DNA of 57,753 nt from Gammaproteobacteria bacterium (GTDB lineage Bacteria > Pseudomonadota > Gammaproteobacteria > Steroidobacterales > Steroidobacteraceae). Positions 19,088 through 29,858 of this stretch are shown here, one piece after another (positions within the stretch are counted from its first letter, which is position 1; every line of letters begins with the position of its first letter). The stretch covers positions 1 to 57,753 of the forward strand of contig DAHXNE010000127.1 in assembly GCA_027366635.1 (NCBI GenBank), read 5' to 3'. Both the position numbers and the translations under genes were made by a program. Under the pieces are notes generated by a model, which saw only the letters and a program-made list of their open reading frames with translations, was not told the origin of the DNA and made no database searches.

Positions 19088-20418
19088 GCCGGCAGTACTT
19101 CGGTACGGATGGGGTCCGCGGCCGCGTGGGCGAAGACCCCATGACCGTGGATTTCGCGCTGCGGCTGGCGAGCGCCGCGGGCCGGGTGCTCGCCCCGGAG
19201 GGTGGCACCGTACTGATCGGCAAGGATACGCGGCTCTCCGGCTACATGTTCGAATCGGCCCTCGAGGCCGGATTTGTCGCTGCGGGCGTGAACGTAATGC
19301 TGATCGGACCGCTGCCGACGCCAGGGATTGCCTACATGGCGCGCCGCTTCGAGTGCGACTTCGGTGTCGTGATCAGCGCCTCACACAACCCGTACGACGA
19401 CAACGGCATCAAGTTCTTCGACGGCAGCGGCGGGAAGCTTTCCGACGAGCTCGAGGCGCGGATCGAGGCCGAGCTCGCCCGGCCGGTGCTGACCCGCTCC
19501 TCGCGCAATCTGGGCAAGGCCGTGCGCGTCGATCGCTCCCGCGTCCACTACCAGGAGTTCTGTGCCGCGACGCTGCCCGACGGCGTCGAGCTCTCGGGCG
19601 TCAAGATCGTGATCGACTGCGCCAATGGGGCGGCCTACAAGGTCGCACCCCGCGTGCTGGCCGACCTCGGGGCCGAGATCGTGCCGATCGGCTGCTCGCC
19701 GAACGGGCGCAACATCAACGACGGTTGCGGTTCGCTGCACCCGGAGCTGCTGCAGCTGACGGTCGCTGGCGTGCGTGCCCATGTGGGCCTGGCCCTCGAC
19801 GGAGATGGCGACCGGCTGGTGATGGTCGATCACCTGGGGCGCATCGTCGATGGCGATCAGCTGCTGTACATCATTGCGCGCGCACGCCACGAGGCCGGTC
19901 AGCTCCAGGGGCCGGTAGTCGGCACGGTCATGAGCAATCTCGGCCTGCAGATCGCTCTGCGCGAGCTGGGAATCGAATTCCGCCGCGCGCCGGTCGGTGA
20001 CCGGTACGTGCTGTCGATGCTGCGTGACAGCGGTGGTGTCCTCGGCGGGGAGACTTCGGGACATATTCTCTGCCTCGACAAGACGACGACCGGGGACGGC
20101 CTGGTGAGCGCGCTGCAGGTGCTCGCGGTGATGCGCCAGAGCGGCCGCTCGCTGGCCGAGCTCGCCGCGCCGATGCGCAGATTCCCGCAAGTGCTGCTCA
20201 ACGTACAGGTCGCCAAACGCTTCGATCCGGCCGGGGTGCCCGCGGTATGCGAGGCTGTCGAGCGGGTCGAGCAGCGCCTGGGGGGGCAAGGCAGGGTGGT
20301 CCTGCGCGCCTCGGGGACCGAGGCGGTCATCCGGGTGATGGTCGAGGGACGCGACGAGGGCCCGACCCGGGCGGCGGCTGCCGAGCTGGCTGAAGTCGTG
20401 CGCGGAGCGGTCCGCTAG
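19084..20418 (+). CDS. glmM: Phosphoglucosamine mutase
   Basis: 444-residue enzyme converting glucosamine-6-phosphate to glucosamine-1-phosphate for peptidoglycan and LPS precursors. The start motif is YFGTDGVRG. The active-site serine loop is ISASHNPYDDNG with phosphoserine Ser100. The metal loop is LALDGDGDRL, the sugar loop GETSGH, and the C-terminal phosphate loop RASGTEAVIRVM. The start is GTG at 19084 with GAGG (19073-19076) seven bases upstream; the in-frame ATG at 19054 is not family-like. The start overlaps the stop of the preceding small ORF. Confidence 0.97.
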   Translation: MSRQYFGTDGVRGRVGEDPMTVDFALRLASAAGRVLAPEGGTVLIGKDTRLSGYMFESALEAGFVAAGVNVMLIGPLPTPGIAYMARRFECDFGVVISASHNPYDDNGIKFFDGSGGKLSDELEARIEAELARPVLTRSSRNLGKAVRVDRSRVHYQEFCAATLPDGVELSGVKIVIDCANGAAYKVAPRVLADLGAEIVPIGCSPNGRNINDGCGSLHPELLQLTVAGVRAHVGLALDGDGDRLVMVDHLGRIVDGDQLLYIIARARHEAGQLQGPVVGTVMSNLGLQIALRELGIEFRRAPVGDRYVLSMLRDSGGVLGGETSGHILCLDKTTTGDGLVSALQVLAVMRQSGRSLAELAAPMRRFPQVLLNVQVAKRFDPAGVPAVCEAVERVEQRLGGQGRVVLRASGTEAVIRVMVEGRDEGPTRAAAAELAEVVRGAVR

Positions 20419-20501
20419 CGACCGATCTGGGGTGCTGCGCGTTGCGCTGCCGGGAGCGCGCCGCTATCATCCCGCCCCCGTTCGAGGTCGGGAAATTGCG
20501 C

Positions 20502-21260
20502 ATGCGCCGCCCCATTGTGGCTGGAAATTGGAAGATGCACGGGACGCGCGCGGACAACGCGCGCCTCGTAGAAGAACTGATCGCCGGGCTGCCGGACGGC
20601 GCCGCGGCCGAGTGCTTGGTGTGTCCGTCATTCGTGTATCTGCAGGAAGTCGGGCGTCTGCTTCGGGATACGCCCATTCATCTTGCCGCGCAGGACGTGT
20701 GCGCCGAGAGCCAGGGCGCATTCACCGGCGAGGTGTCCGCGGCGATGCTGAAGGACGTCGGCTGCGGCTACGTCATCGTCGGGCACTCGGAGCGGCGTTG
20801 GATCTATCACGAGAGCGATCAGCTGGTGGCGCGGAAATTTGCCGCGGCCCAGGCCAAGTCGTTGGTGCCGATTCTGTGCGTCGGCGAGCAGTTGGCGGAG
20901 CGGGAAGCCGGTCGTACCGAGCAGATCGTCGGTCGGCAGCTCGACGTGGTGCTGGAGCTGTGCGGAGTGGGTGCGTTGCGCGAGGCCGTCATTGCTTACG
21001 AGCCGGTCTGGGCGATCGGCACCGGCCGCAGTGCGACTCCCGAGCAGGCCCAGGCGGTCCATGCATTCATTCGTGAGCGAATCGGCATGCGGGATGCTAA
21101 AATCGCAGAGGCGGTCCGCGTCCTTTATGGCGGCAGCGTCAAGGCCAGCAATGCGGCCGAGCTGTTCGCGCGGCCCGATGTCGACGGCGGCCTGATTGGC
21201 GGCGCGTCACTCAATGCGGAGGAGTTCCTGGCGATCCTGGCGGCAGGCGGGTCGCGGTGA
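20502..21260 (+). CDS. tpiA: Triosephosphate isomerase
   Basis: 252-residue glycolytic TIM-barrel enzyme interconverting DHAP and glyceraldehyde-3-phosphate. Motifs seen are VAGNWKMHG (substrate-binding Lys), IVGHSERR (catalytic His), AYEPVWAIGTG (catalytic Glu) and YGGSVKASNA (phosphate loop). The frame is open back to 20442, but the ATG at 20502 gives the canonical start MRRPIVAGNWK. It precedes secG by 12 bases, the usual tpiA-secG pair. Confidence 0.97.
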   Translation: MRRPIVAGNWKMHGTRADNARLVEELIAGLPDGAAAECLVCPSFVYLQEVGRLLRDTPIHLAAQDVCAESQGAFTGEVSAAMLKDVGCGYVIVGHSERRWIYHESDQLVARKFAAAQAKSLVPILCVGEQLAEREAGRTEQIVGRQLDVVLELCGVGALREAVIAYEPVWAIGTGRSATPEQAQAVHAFIRERIGMRDAKIAEAVRVLYGGSVKASNAAELFARPDVDGGLIGGASLNAEEFLAILAAGGSR

Positions 21261-21272
21261 GCGGTTTTCACT

Positions 21273-21644
21273 ATGCATGACATTTTGCTCATCGTTCAGT
21301 TGGTTTCGGGGGTGTGTATCGTCATCCTCGTGCTGCTGCAGCATGGTCAAGGCGCCGACGCTGGCGCGGGTTTCGGCGCAGGTGCTTCCGGCACGGTGTT
21401 CGGGGCGCGCGGAGCCACCACGGCCCTGTCGCGGACCACGGCGGTTTTCGCCGCGATTTTCATGCTCAACAGCGTCGCGCTGACGTATCTCAGCACACGC
21501 ACGCACGAGCATCACAAGACGATTCTTAATCTGGCCGCCGAGCAGGCCCCGATGACGAAGGCGCCGGCGGTCCTTGCGGCGCCGAAGAGCCAGAATGCGC
21601 CGCCCAACAAGCCGTCCGGCTCGGGCCAGCCGCCCGCGAAGTGA
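21273..21644 (+). CDS. secG: Preprotein translocase subunit SecG
   Basis: 123-residue accessory subunit of the SecYEG channel. Two transmembrane helices (about 3-22 and 50-72) flank the conserved glycine-rich cytosolic loop QHGQGADAGAGFGAG. A poorly conserved Pro/Ala/Lys-rich tail makes up the last 40 residues. It lies between tpiA and tRNA-Leu, the same arrangement as secG-leuU in E. coli. Confidence 0.95.
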   Translation: MHDILLIVQLVSGVCIVILVLLQHGQGADAGAGFGAGASGTVFGARGATTALSRTTAVFAAIFMLNSVALTYLSTRTHEHHKTILNLAAEQAPMTKAPAVLAAPKSQNAPPNKPSGSGQPPAK

Positions 21645-21689
21645 TGCTGACCGCATGGGCGGGCGAAGCAGCGGCTTTTGATTGACATT

Positions 21690-21774
21690 GCCGACGTGGT
21701 GGAATTGGTAGACACACTAGCTTGAGGGGCTAGCGCCGCGAGGCGTGTCGGTTCGAATCCGACCGTCGGCACCA
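21690..21774 (+). tRNA. tRNA-Leu (anticodon GAG)
   Basis: 85-base tRNA with encoded CCA. The acceptor stem GCCGACG (21690-21696) pairs with CGTCGGC (21764-21770), followed by discriminator A and CCA. The anticodon stem CTAGC/GCTAG encloses the loop TTGAGGG, so the anticodon is GAG. A long class II variable arm and the T-loop GGTTCGAATCC are present. Position between secG and nuoA matches many gammaproteobacteria. Confidence 0.97.
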
Positions 21775-21790
21775 AATTGCGTTCGCACGC

Positions 21791-21836
21791 TGCTACAATG
21801 AGCGCGCTCGAAGGGGAAGACACCGGGACGGTCTTC
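21791..21836 (+). promoter_or_regulatory. Candidate extended -10 promoter and leader hairpin of the nuo operon
   Basis: TGCTACAAT (21791-21799) is an extended -10 element just downstream of the tRNA, with no clear -35. Transcription would begin near 21806. In the leader, GAAGAC (21816-21821) is complementary to GTCTTC (21831-21836), and a T-rich stretch follows. This could be a weak attenuator before nuoA. Only the motifs are seen; activity is inferred. Confidence 0.4.
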
Positions 21837-21868
21837 TAGTTTCTATTTGCTTGCCGGACGCTGGAAGC

Positions 21869-22237
21869 ATGCTGAACAATTATCTGCCGATCTTGATTTT
21901 CCTCGCAGTCGCCACGGCGGTGGCGCTGGTGATGCTGACCCTCGGCAGCATCATCGGCCGGTACCTCTCCCGCAATCCCACCGACCGCGACAAGCTTTCC
22001 GCGTACGAGTGCGGCTTCGAGGCCTTCGAGGACGGCCGCATGAAATTCGACGTGCGCTACTATCTGGTCGCGATCCTCTTCATCGTCTTCGATCTCGAAG
22101 TCGTGTTTCTGTTTCCGTGGGCGGTGGCGCTCGGGGAGATCGGCGTCGCGGGGCTGATCGCCATGGTGATATTCCTCGGCATCCTCACCGTGGGCTTCAT
22201 CTACGAGTGGAAGAAGGGGGCGCTCGAGTGGGATTGA
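21869..22237 (+). CDS. nuoA: NADH-quinone oxidoreductase subunit A
   Basis: 122-residue membrane subunit of complex I near the quinone site. Three transmembrane helices are visible (about 5-27, 64-84 and 92-113). The conserved loop [32 protein letters not shown] is present. The ATG at 21869 matches the usual length; the frame is open six codons further up. It is the first gene of a complete nuo operon and overlaps nuoB by 10 bases. Confidence 0.96.
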   Translation: MLNNYLPILIFLAVATAVALVMLTLGSIIGRYLSRNPTDRDKLSAYECGFEAFEDGRMKFDVRYYLVAILFIVFDLEVVFLFPWAVALGEIGVAGLIAMVIFLGILTVGFIYEWKKGALEWD

Positions 22238-22716
22238 CGGAAGAGCAGGAAGGGTTCGCCCAGCGGGGCTTTCTGACCACCCAGGTCGATAACCTGCTGA
22301 ATTGGGCGCGCACCGGCTCGTTGTGGCCGATGACGTTTGGTCTCGCCTGCTGCGCGGTGGAGATGATGCACGCGGGGGCGTCCCGTTACGACCTCGATCG
22401 TTTCGGCGTCGTGTTCCGCCCGAGCCCGCGCCAGTCGGATGTGATGATCGTTGCGGGCACGCTGGTGAACAAGATGGCTCCGGCGCTGCGCAAGGTCTAT
22501 GACCAGATGGCCGAACCCCGCTGGGTCATCTCGATGGGCTCGTGCGCCAACGGCGGCGGCTATTACCACTATTCATATGCGGTCGTGCGCGGTTGCGACC
22601 GTATCGTTCCCGTGGATGTCTACGTGCCCGGCTGCCCGCCGACCGCCGAAGCGCTGGTCTACGGAATCATCCAGTTGCAGAAGAAGATCGTCCGTACCAG
22701 CACGATCGCCAGGTAG
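22228..22716 (+). CDS. nuoB: NADH-quinone oxidoreductase subunit B
   Basis: 162-residue peripheral-arm subunit carrying the terminal 4Fe-4S cluster N2, which passes electrons to quinone. The cluster-binding motifs ACCAVEM (adjacent cysteines), MGSCANGGG and [14 protein letters not shown] are intact. The start is GTG at 22228 overlapping the end of nuoA; a longer frame upstream lies within nuoA and is not used. nuoC follows after 9 bases. Confidence 0.97.
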   Translation: MGLTEEQEGFAQRGFLTTQVDNLLNWARTGSLWPMTFGLACCAVEMMHAGASRYDLDRFGVVFRPSPRQSDVMIVAGTLVNKMAPALRKVYDQMAEPRWVISMGSCANGGGYYHYSYAVVRGCDRIVPVDVYVPGCPPTAEALVYGIIQLQKKIVRTSTIAR

Positions 22717-22725
22717 AGCGTACCG

Positions 22726-23445
22726 ATGGAACACACCACCGACCAACCGGCGGCAGCCGGAGCAGGCGTCGAGGCGCTCGCGCAAGCTATCGAGAGAGCC
22801 GTGCAGGGCCTGACCCGTCTGCCTTCGCTGGCGCACGAGCTTGCCTACCGGGTCGAATCGGCCCAGCTGCTCGAGGTGTGCCGCGCGCTGCGCGACACCC
22901 CGGAGCTGCGCTTCGAGATGCTGATGGACGTCGCCGGCATCGATTTCCTGCAATTCGGCCGCGAGGAGTGGTTGACCACGGGGGCGACCCGCAGCGGTTT
23001 CAGCCGCGCCCGCGAGCAGAACGCGCCGCCGGATCCGGACATGGCGGGTCGCTTTGCGGTCGTCTACCAGCTGCTCTCGATCACGCACAATGCGCGGCTG
23101 CGGCTGCGGGTCGTGTGCCCGGATACGCGCGAGCCGATCGTCGATTCCCTGGTGCAGATCTGGCCGAGCGCCAACTGGTTCGAGCGCGAGGCCTTCGACC
23201 TGTTCGGCATCCTGTTCCGTGGCCACCCGGACCTGCGCCGCATCCTCACCGATTACGGGTTCATCGGCCACCCGTTCCGCAAGGACTTCCCGCTCATCGG
23301 CAACGTCGAGACGCGCTACGACCCGCAGAAGAAGCGCGTGGTGTACGAGCCCGTGAGCATCGTGCCGCGCGTGCTCGCGCCGAAGGTGATCCGGCACGAT
23401 AACCGCTACGAGCCGGCGCTGACGGCTCCGGAGTTGCCCCGCTGA
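22726..23445 (+). CDS. nuoC: NADH-quinone oxidoreductase subunit C
   Basis: 239-residue 30-kDa subunit of the peripheral arm, which contacts NuoD. The N-terminus is Ala-rich and variable. The core shows the signature [14 protein letters not shown] followed by [24 protein letters not shown]. It is separate from nuoD, unlike the fused nuoCD of E. coli. It overlaps the nuoD start by one base (TGATG). Confidence 0.97.
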   Translation: MEHTTDQPAAAGAGVEALAQAIERAVQGLTRLPSLAHELAYRVESAQLLEVCRALRDTPELRFEMLMDVAGIDFLQFGREEWLTTGATRSGFSRAREQNAPPDPDMAGRFAVVYQLLSITHNARLRLRVVCPDTREPIVDSLVQIWPSANWFEREAFDLFGILFRGHPDLRRILTDYGFIGHPFRKDFPLIGNVETRYDPQKKRVVYEPVSIVPRVLAPKVIRHDNRYEPALTAPELPR

Positions 23446-24752
23446 TGGAAGCAAACTCTCCGACAACCGCAGCTGCGAGTGCGACCGTATCGGGCAATCT
23501 TGCGGAGATTCGCAACTACACGATGAACTTCGGCCCCCAGCATCCATCCGCCCATGGCGTGCTGCGGTTGGTGCTGGAGCTGGACGGTGAGGCGATCCAG
23601 AAGGCCGATCCGCACATCGGCCTGCTGCACCGGGGAACCGAGAAGCTCGCCGAGTCGAAGCCCTTCAATCACTCGATCGGCTATATGGACCGCCTCGATT
23701 ACGTGTCCATGATGTGCAACGAGCACGCCTACGTGCTCGCCATCGAGCGGCTGCTCGGCATCACGCCGCCGGAGCGCGCGCAATACATCCGCGTGCTGTT
23801 CGATGAGATCACGCGCATCCTCAATCATCTGATCTGGCTCGGCGCCCACGCGCTCGACATCGGCGCGATGACGGTATTCCTGCTGTGCTTCAAGGAGCGC
23901 GAGGAGCTGATGGACGTGTATGAGGCGGTGTCGGGCACCCGCATGCACGCCACCTACTACCGCCCAGGCGGCGTTTACCGCGACCTGCCCGAGAGCATGC
24001 CGAAGTACCAGGTGTCCAAGTGGCGCTCGGCCAAGGAGGTCGAGCGGTTGAACGAGACCCGTTCGGGCTCGATGCTGGATTTCATCGATGCGTTCGCCGC
24101 GCGTTTTCCGGCCGCGGTGGCCGACTACGAGACGCTGCTCACCGATAACCGCATCTGGAAGCAGCGCACCGTCAATATCGGCGTGGTGCCGCCGGAGCGG
24201 GCCATGGCGCTCGGCTTCTCCGGGCCGATGCTGCGCGGTTCGGGCGTGGTCTGGGATCTGCGCAAGAAGCAGCCCTACGAAGTGTACGACCGGATGGATT
24301 TCGACATCCCGGTCGGAACCAACGGCGACTGCTACGATCGTTATCTGGTGCGCGTCGAGGAGCTGCGCCAATCGGCGCGCATCGTTCGTCAGTGTGTCGA
24401 TTGGCTGCGCAAGCATCCCGGCCCGGTAATGATCGATGACCGCAAGGTGCGCCCGCCGAGTCGCGAGCACATGAAGGGCGACATGGAATCGCTCATCCAC
24501 CATTTCAAGTTCTTCACCGAGGGCTACGATGTGCCTGCCGGGGAGACCTATGCCGTGGTGGAGGCGCCGAAGGGCGAATTCGGCATCTATCTGGTTTCCG
24601 ATGGCGCGAACAAGCCGTATCGGCTCAAGTGCCGCGCGCCGGGCTTCGCGCACCTCGCCTCCCTGGCGGAGATGGTGCGCGGCCACATGCTGGCGGACGT
24701 GGTCGCGGTGATCGGCACACAGGACATCGTGTTCGGGGAAGTCGACCGTTGA
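23445..24752 (+). CDS. nuoD: NADH-quinone oxidoreductase subunit D
   Basis: 435-residue 49-kDa subunit that forms the quinone-binding pocket with NuoB. Signature motifs are [38 protein letters not shown], and the C-terminal [10 protein letters not shown] plus DIVFGEVDR ending. The first 25 residues are low complexity. It overlaps nuoE by four bases (TTGA). Confidence 0.98.
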   Translation: MEANSPTTAAASATVSGNLAEIRNYTMNFGPQHPSAHGVLRLVLELDGEAIQKADPHIGLLHRGTEKLAESKPFNHSIGYMDRLDYVSMMCNEHAYVLAIERLLGITPPERAQYIRVLFDEITRILNHLIWLGAHALDIGAMTVFLLCFKEREELMDVYEAVSGTRMHATYYRPGGVYRDLPESMPKYQVSKWRSAKEVERLNETRSGSMLDFIDAFAARFPAAVADYETLLTDNRIWKQRTVNIGVVPPERAMALGFSGPMLRGSGVVWDLRKKQPYEVYDRMDFDIPVGTNGDCYDRYLVRVEELRQSARIVRQCVDWLRKHPGPVMIDDRKVRPPSREHMKGDMESLIHHFKFFTEGYDVPAGETYAVVEAPKGEFGIYLVSDGANKPYRLKCRAPGFAHLASLAEMVRGHMLADVVAVIGTQDIVFGEVDR

Positions 24753-25276
24753 GTAACGAACAAGACACGACGCCGGAAAGCGGCGCCGCAGGCAGCGCGC
24801 TCCTCGCCGCGCACACTCGTGCCCATATCGATCAATGGGTGGCGAAATTTCCGCCCGGACGGCAGCGCTCGGCGTGCATCGAGGCCCTGCGCGCGGCGCA
24901 GGAGCAGAACCACGGGCATCTCACCCGACCGCTGATGGATGCGGTGGCGGAATATCTGCGGCTGCCGCCCATCCAGGTGTACGAGGTGGCCAGTTTCTAC
25001 TCGATGTTCGAGACCCATCCCTGCGGCCGGCATCACGTCAGCATCTGCACCAACATCTCATGCATGCTGAACGGCGCCGAGGCGCTGGTTGCGCACGCCG
25101 AGCGCAAGCTCGGGATCAAACTCGATGAGAGCACGCCCGACGGCCGGATCTTCCTGAAGGAGGAGCACGAGTGCCTGGCGGCCTGCACCGGCGCGCCGAT
25201 GATGATGGTGGACCATGTCTTCCACGAGCATCTCACTGCCGAGAAGCTCGATCAGATCCTCGATGAGCTGAAATAA
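24749..25276 (+). CDS. nuoE: NADH-quinone oxidoreductase subunit E
   Basis: 175-residue 24-kDa thioredoxin-like subunit that holds 2Fe-2S cluster N1a. Four cysteines are visible in the pairs CTNISC and ECLAAC. The helical N-terminal part has the [19 protein letters not shown] and EVASFYSMF segments. The start is probably TTG at 24749, overlapping the nuoD stop as TTGA; no ATG or GTG fits the family length. nuoF follows after 2 bases. Confidence 0.94.
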   Translation: MSNEQDTTPESGAAGSALLAAHTRAHIDQWVAKFPPGRQRSACIEALRAAQEQNHGHLTRPLMDAVAEYLRLPPIQVYEVASFYSMFETHPCGRHHVSICTNISCMLNGAEALVAHAERKLGIKLDESTPDGRIFLKEEHECLAACTGAPMMMVDHVFHEHLTAEKLDQILDELK

Positions 25277-25278
25277 CC

Positions 25279-26595
25279 ATGCCCGTGAGCCCGGACAAGA
25301 TGAACCTGGTGGTGTTCGAGCCGCTGAAGCTCGAACGGCCGTGGACGCTCGCGACCTACCGCACCATCGGCGGCTACCAGGCGTGGGAGAAGATCCTCGC
25401 CGACAAGCCCCCGCGCGAGCAGATCATCGACGCGGTCAAGGCCTCGGGGCTGCGCGGACGCGGCGGCGCGGCTTTTCCGACCGGCGTCAAATGGAGCTTC
25501 ATGCCGCGCAACTCGCCGGTGCAGAAGTACCTGGTCTGCAATTCCGACGAGAGCGAGCCGGGCACCTGTCATGACCGCGACATCCTGCGCTACAACCCGC
25601 ATGCGCTGATCGAGGGGCTGGCGATCGCCGGCTACGCCACCAACTCCACCGTGGCCTACAACTACATCCGCGGCGAGTTTCTCGGCGAGCCGGTGCCGAG
25701 GTTCGAGGCGGCGCTGCGCGAGGCGTACGCCGCGGGGCTGCTCGGGCGGAACATCAAGGGCAGCGGCGTCGATTTCGACCTGCACACCTTCGTCGGCGCC
25801 GGCGCCTACATCTGCGGCGAGGAAACCGGTCTGCTCGAGTCTCTGGAGGGCAAGCCGGGCAAGCCGCGCTTCAAGCCGCCGTTTCCGGCCAACTTCGGCC
25901 TGTATGGCCAGCCGACCACGATCAATAACACCCAGAGCTTCGCCTCCGTGCCGACCATATTGCGCAAGGGTCCGGAATGGTTCGCGCAGCTCGGGCCGGC
26001 CAATTCCGGGGGCACGGTGATTTTCTCCGTTTCCGGACACGTCGAGCGTCCCGGCAATTTCGAGCTGCCACTCGGTGTGCCGTTTGCCGATCTGCTCGAG
26101 CTTGCCGGCGGTGTGCGCGGCGGCCGCAAGCTCAAGGCGGTGATCCCGGGCGGCTCGTCGGTGCCGGTGGTGCCGGGCGAGGTGATGCTCAAGACCAACA
26201 TGGATTACGATTCGGTGCGTGCCGCCGGGTCGGCGATTGGATCGGCGGCGGTGATCGTCATGGACGAGACCACCTGCATGGTGCGTATGCTCGAGCGGAT
26301 CTCGCGCTTCTACATGGCCGAGTCCTGCGGCCAGTGCACGCCCTGCCGCGAAGGCACCGGTTGGATGAATCGGCTGCTCAAACGGATCCTGGCCGGCAAG
26401 GGCCGCCACGAGGAGCTCAACCTGCTCGTCGAAGTCGCCAACCACATCGAGGGGCACACCATCTGCGCCCTGGGCGATGCGGCGGCGTGGCCGGTGCAGA
26501 GCTTCCTGAAGCACTTTCGTGCCGAGTTCGACTACATGATCGATCACGGTGGGCGCAGCATCGTCGAGGATCGGCTCGGGGAGCGAGCGGCATAA
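25279..26595 (+). CDS. nuoF: NADH-quinone oxidoreductase subunit F (NADH/FMN-binding)
   Basis: 438-residue 51-kDa subunit that oxidises NADH through FMN. The NADH-binding loop [11 protein letters not shown] is at about 58-68, and the FMN site region [12 protein letters not shown] follows. The 4Fe-4S cluster N3 motif [10 protein letters not shown] is at about 350-359, with the fourth Cys in GHTICALGD. Complete. nuoG starts one base after the stop. Confidence 0.98.
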   Translation: MPVSPDKMNLVVFEPLKLERPWTLATYRTIGGYQAWEKILADKPPREQIIDAVKASGLRGRGGAAFPTGVKWSFMPRNSPVQKYLVCNSDESEPGTCHDRDILRYNPHALIEGLAIAGYATNSTVAYNYIRGEFLGEPVPRFEAALREAYAAGLLGRNIKGSGVDFDLHTFVGAGAYICGEETGLLESLEGKPGKPRFKPPFPANFGLYGQPTTINNTQSFASVPTILRKGPEWFAQLGPANSGGTVIFSVSGHVERPGNFELPLGVPFADLLELAGGVRGGRKLKAVIPGGSSVPVVPGEVMLKTNMDYDSVRAAGSAIGSAAVIVMDETTCMVRMLERISRFYMAESCGQCTPCREGTGWMNRLLKRILAGKGRHEELNLLVEVANHIEGHTICALGDAAAWPVQSFLKHFRAEFDYMIDHGGRSIVEDRLGERAA

Positions 26596-26596
26596 C

Positions 26597-28765
26597 ATGG
26601 CTGAAGAATTCGTCAACATCGAGATCAACGGCAAGCCCGTCAAGGCCCGCAAGGGCGAGATGATCATTCGCGTTACCGACGTCAACGGCGATTACGTGCC
26701 GCGCTTCTGCTATCACGACAAGCTGAGCGTGGCGGCGAACTGCCGCATGTGCCTGGTGGAGGTGGAGAAGGCGCCGAAGCCGCTGCCGGCATGCGCCACC
26801 CCGGTGGCGGAGGGCATGAAGGTCTTCACCCGCTCGCCGAAGGCGATCGCCGCGCAGCGCGCGGTGATGGAGTTTCTGCTCATCAACCACCCGCTCGACT
26901 GCCCGATCTGCGACCAAGGCGGGGAGTGCGAGCTGCAGGATCTGTCCATGGGCTTCGGGCGGGATTTCTCCCGCTTCACGGAGCGCAAGCGCTCGGTGCA
27001 GGATGAGAACCTCGGGCCGCTGATCGCGACCGACATGACGCGCTGTATCCATTGCACGCGCTGCATCCGCTTCACCGAGGAGATTGCCGGCGTGCAGGAG
27101 CTCGGCATGATCGGCCGCGGCGAAGGGATGAAGGTTCGAACCTACATCGAGCACACCGTCGATCACGAGCTGTCCGGCAACGTCATCGACCTCTGCCCGG
27201 TCGGGGCGCTGGTGTCCAAGCCCTACCGCTTCAGCGCCAGGGCGTGGGAGATGACCGCGGTGCCGCTGATCTCGCCGCACGACGGCGTGGGAAGCAACCT
27301 GTACGGCCATGTGTTGCGCGGCAAGCTGATGCGCGTGGTGCCGCGGCAGAACGAGGCGATCAACGAGATATGGCTCGCCGATCGGGATCGCTTCAGCTAC
27401 GAGGGCGTGTATAGCCCCGAGCGGCTGCGCCGCCCCATGATCCGTCAGGGCGAGCAGTGGATCGAGACCGACTGGGAGAGCGCGCTGGCACAGGCGGCCG
27501 AGGGCCTGCGCGCGCATGCGGATTCCCTGGGCGTGCTCGCCAGCGCGTCGAGCACCCTCGAGGAGCTTTATCTGGCGGGGCGTCTCGCCCGCGGCCTCGG
27601 CAGCGGCAACATCGACTGTCGTCAGCGGCAGCGCGACTTTCGCGATCAGCAGGCCGATCCGCTTTTCTCCGGTCTCGGGATGCGGATCGCCGATGTCGAC
27701 GTCTTGGAGGGATTGCTGGTGGTCGGCGCGAATCTGCGCCGCGAGGTGCCGATCCTGGCGCACCGCGTGCGCAAGGCCGCGGGTCGCGGGGCCACGGTCG
27801 GGTTGCTCAATCCGGCCGCATTCCCCTACCACTTTCCGATCGCCGCCGCGCTGGAATCCGCGCCCGCCCGGCTGGTCGGCGATCTTGCCGCGGTGCTGGC
27901 CGCTGCCCTCGAGGCAGCCGGAAAGAGCGCTCCGGAGCACGTGGCGCCGGCGCTCGCCGGCGTCCAGGTCGGTGAGCCACATCGGGCGCTCGCGGCCGCG
28001 CTGACGCACGGTGAGCGGCGCGCCCTGTGGCTGGGCGCGTTGGCGCTGCGCCATCCGCGCTTTGCGGATCTGCGCTCGCTCGCTGCGGTGCTTGCCGAGA
28101 TCACCGGCGCCTCGCTCGGGATCCTTGCTGAAGGCGCCAATGGCGCCGGGGCTTACCTGGCCGGGGCGGTGCCGCATCGCGAGGCCGGGGGAGGCGCCGC
28201 GGCAAAGCCGGGTCTCACGGCCGCGGACATGCTTGCACGGCCTCTCGCGGCATACGTACTGTTGGGCAGTGAACCGTGGCTCGACGCACCTGACAGCGGC
28301 GCGGAGCGCACGCTCGCTCAGGCGCGCTGCGTGGTGGCGATTACCCCTTTTGATTCCGACGCGCTGCGCTCTGTGGCGCATGTGCTGTTGCCCGCCGGTA
28401 CATTCGCCGAGACCTCGGGTACCTATGTAAACCTGGAGGGCCTCTGGCAGAGCCAGAGCGGAGCGGCAACCCCGGTGGGGGAGGCGCGGCCGGCCTGGAA
28501 GATCCTGCGCGTGCTCGGCAATCTGCTCGACCTTTCGGGCTTCGAATACCTCTCCAGCGAGCAGGTGCGCGACGAGGTGGCTGGCCTGTGCGGTGCGAGC
28601 AGTGCATATACAGCGCCTCGCTACGCGGGGCGCCATAGAGTGACCACCGAAATCGCAGCCGCACGGGTTGTGGACGTGCCGATGTATTGGATCGACGCGC
28701 TCGTGCGCCGTGCCGCTTCGCTACAGAGGACGCGCGAGGGGCGTACACCTGCGGTGACGTACTGA
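26597..28765 (+). CDS. nuoG: NADH-quinone oxidoreductase subunit G
   Basis: 722-residue 75-kDa iron-sulfur subunit. The N-terminal ferredoxin-like domain has the 2Fe-2S motif CRMCLVEV, then [14 protein letters not shown] for the His/Cys-bound 4Fe-4S cluster and [10 protein letters not shown] for the next one, with a CPVGAL fourth Cys. The rest is a molybdopterin-oxidoreductase-like domain. It is shorter than the roughly 900-residue E. coli form, the C-terminal domain being reduced. The ATG at 26597 is preferred over an upstream frame within nuoF. Confidence 0.96.
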   Translation: MAEEFVNIEINGKPVKARKGEMIIRVTDVNGDYVPRFCYHDKLSVAANCRMCLVEVEKAPKPLPACATPVAEGMKVFTRSPKAIAAQRAVMEFLLINHPLDCPICDQGGECELQDLSMGFGRDFSRFTERKRSVQDENLGPLIATDMTRCIHCTRCIRFTEEIAGVQELGMIGRGEGMKVRTYIEHTVDHELSGNVIDLCPVGALVSKPYRFSARAWEMTAVPLISPHDGVGSNLYGHVLRGKLMRVVPRQNEAINEIWLADRDRFSYEGVYSPERLRRPMIRQGEQWIETDWESALAQAAEGLRAHADSLGVLASASSTLEELYLAGRLARGLGSGNIDCRQRQRDFRDQQADPLFSGLGMRIADVDVLEGLLVVGANLRREVPILAHRVRKAAGRGATVGLLNPAAFPYHFPIAAALESAPARLVGDLAAVLAAALEAAGKSAPEHVAPALAGVQVGEPHRALAAALTHGERRALWLGALALRHPRFADLRSLAAVLAEITGASLGILAEGANGAGAYLAGAVPHREAGGGAAAKPGLTAADMLARPLAAYVLLGSEPWLDAPDSGAERTLAQARCVVAITPFDSDALRSVAHVLLPAGTFAETSGTYVNLEGLWQSQSGAATPVGEARPAWKILRVLGNLLDLSGFEYLSSEQVRDEVAGLCGASSAYTAPRYAGRHRVTTEIAAARVVDVPMYWIDALVRRAASLQRTREGRTPAVTY

Positions 28766-28767
28766 AG

Positions 28768-29847
28768 ATGCACACGCAAACCGACCACCTGCTGGCGCTG
28801 TGGGGCCAGCTGCCCGAGCTCCTGCGCACGCTGATCTGGATCGTGATCATCACCATCGCGGTGATCCTGTGCGTGGCCTTCCTCACGCTCTGGGAGCGCA
28901 AGGTCATCGGCTGGATGCAGCTGCGGCGCGGCCCGAATCGGGTGCGCATCCTTGGCATGCTGCCTGGCCTCGGCCAGCCGTTCGCCGACGTGTTCAAGCT
29001 GCTGAGCAAGGAAGTTGTCGTGCCGAGCGGCTCGAACAAGTTCCTGTTCCGGATCGCACCGGCGCTGGCGCTCATTCCGGCGCTGGCCGCCTGGGCGGTG
29101 ATCCCGCTGTCCCCGGCCCTGGTGATCTCCAAGGCCAACGCGGGACTGCTGTATCTGTTGGCGCTGTCCTCGATGGGTGTCTACGGCATCATCCTCGCCG
29201 GCTGGGCGGCCAACTCCAAATATGCTTTCCTCGGGGCGATGCGCTCGGCGGCGCAGATGGTCGCCTACGAGATCGCGATGGGCTTTGCGCTGGTCGGCGT
29301 GTTGATGGCTTCCGGCAGCATGAATCTCGGGGCGATCGTGCGCCACCAGGAAGGTGGGCTGTTCGCCTGGAACTGGCTGTGGCTGTTCCCGATGCTGGTG
29401 GTGTACTTCATCGCCGGCGTCGCCGAGACCAATCGGGCGCCGTTCGACGTCGCGGAGGGCGAATCGGAGATCGTGGCCGGGTTTCACGTGGAGTATTCGG
29501 GCATCGCGTTCGCGCTGTTCTTCCTCGCCGAGTACGCCAACATGATCCTGATCTCGGCGCTCACGGCGGTGCTGTTCTTCGGCGGCTGGCTCTCGCCGGT
29601 CGCCGGTTATCCGCTCATCGGCCACACCTTGCTCGGTGACCCGAGCTTCTTCTGGCTGGGTTTGAAGATATTCGTGTTCCTGTTCCTGTTCCTGTGGTTC
29701 CGCGCGACGTTCCCACGCTATCGTTACGATCAGATCATGCGGCTCGGCTGGAAGGCGCTGATCCCGGTGACGCTGGTCTGGATCGGCGTGGAGATGGTGA
29801 TGGCGGCGGTCCACATCGGACCCTGGGCCCGGCCCTGGTTCCATTGA
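28768..29847 (+). CDS. nuoH: NADH-quinone oxidoreductase subunit H
   Basis: 359-residue membrane subunit at the junction with the peripheral arm; it helps form the quinone channel. About eight hydrophobic helices are visible. Signatures are [19 protein letters not shown] and the loop [20 protein letters not shown]. The ATG at 28768 follows the nuoG stop by two bases; the frame upstream belongs to nuoG. Confidence 0.97.
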   Translation: MHTQTDHLLALWGQLPELLRTLIWIVIITIAVILCVAFLTLWERKVIGWMQLRRGPNRVRILGMLPGLGQPFADVFKLLSKEVVVPSGSNKFLFRIAPALALIPALAAWAVIPLSPALVISKANAGLLYLLALSSMGVYGIILAGWAANSKYAFLGAMRSAAQMVAYEIAMGFALVGVLMASGSMNLGAIVRHQEGGLFAWNWLWLFPMLVVYFIAGVAETNRAPFDVAEGESEIVAGFHVEYSGIAFALFFLAEYANMILISALTAVLFFGGWLSPVAGYPLIGHTLLGDPSFFWLGLKIFVFLFLFLWFRATFPRYRYDQIMRLGWKALIPVTLVWIGVEMVMAAVHIGPWARPWFH

Positions 29848-29858
29848 AGGAGATGGCA

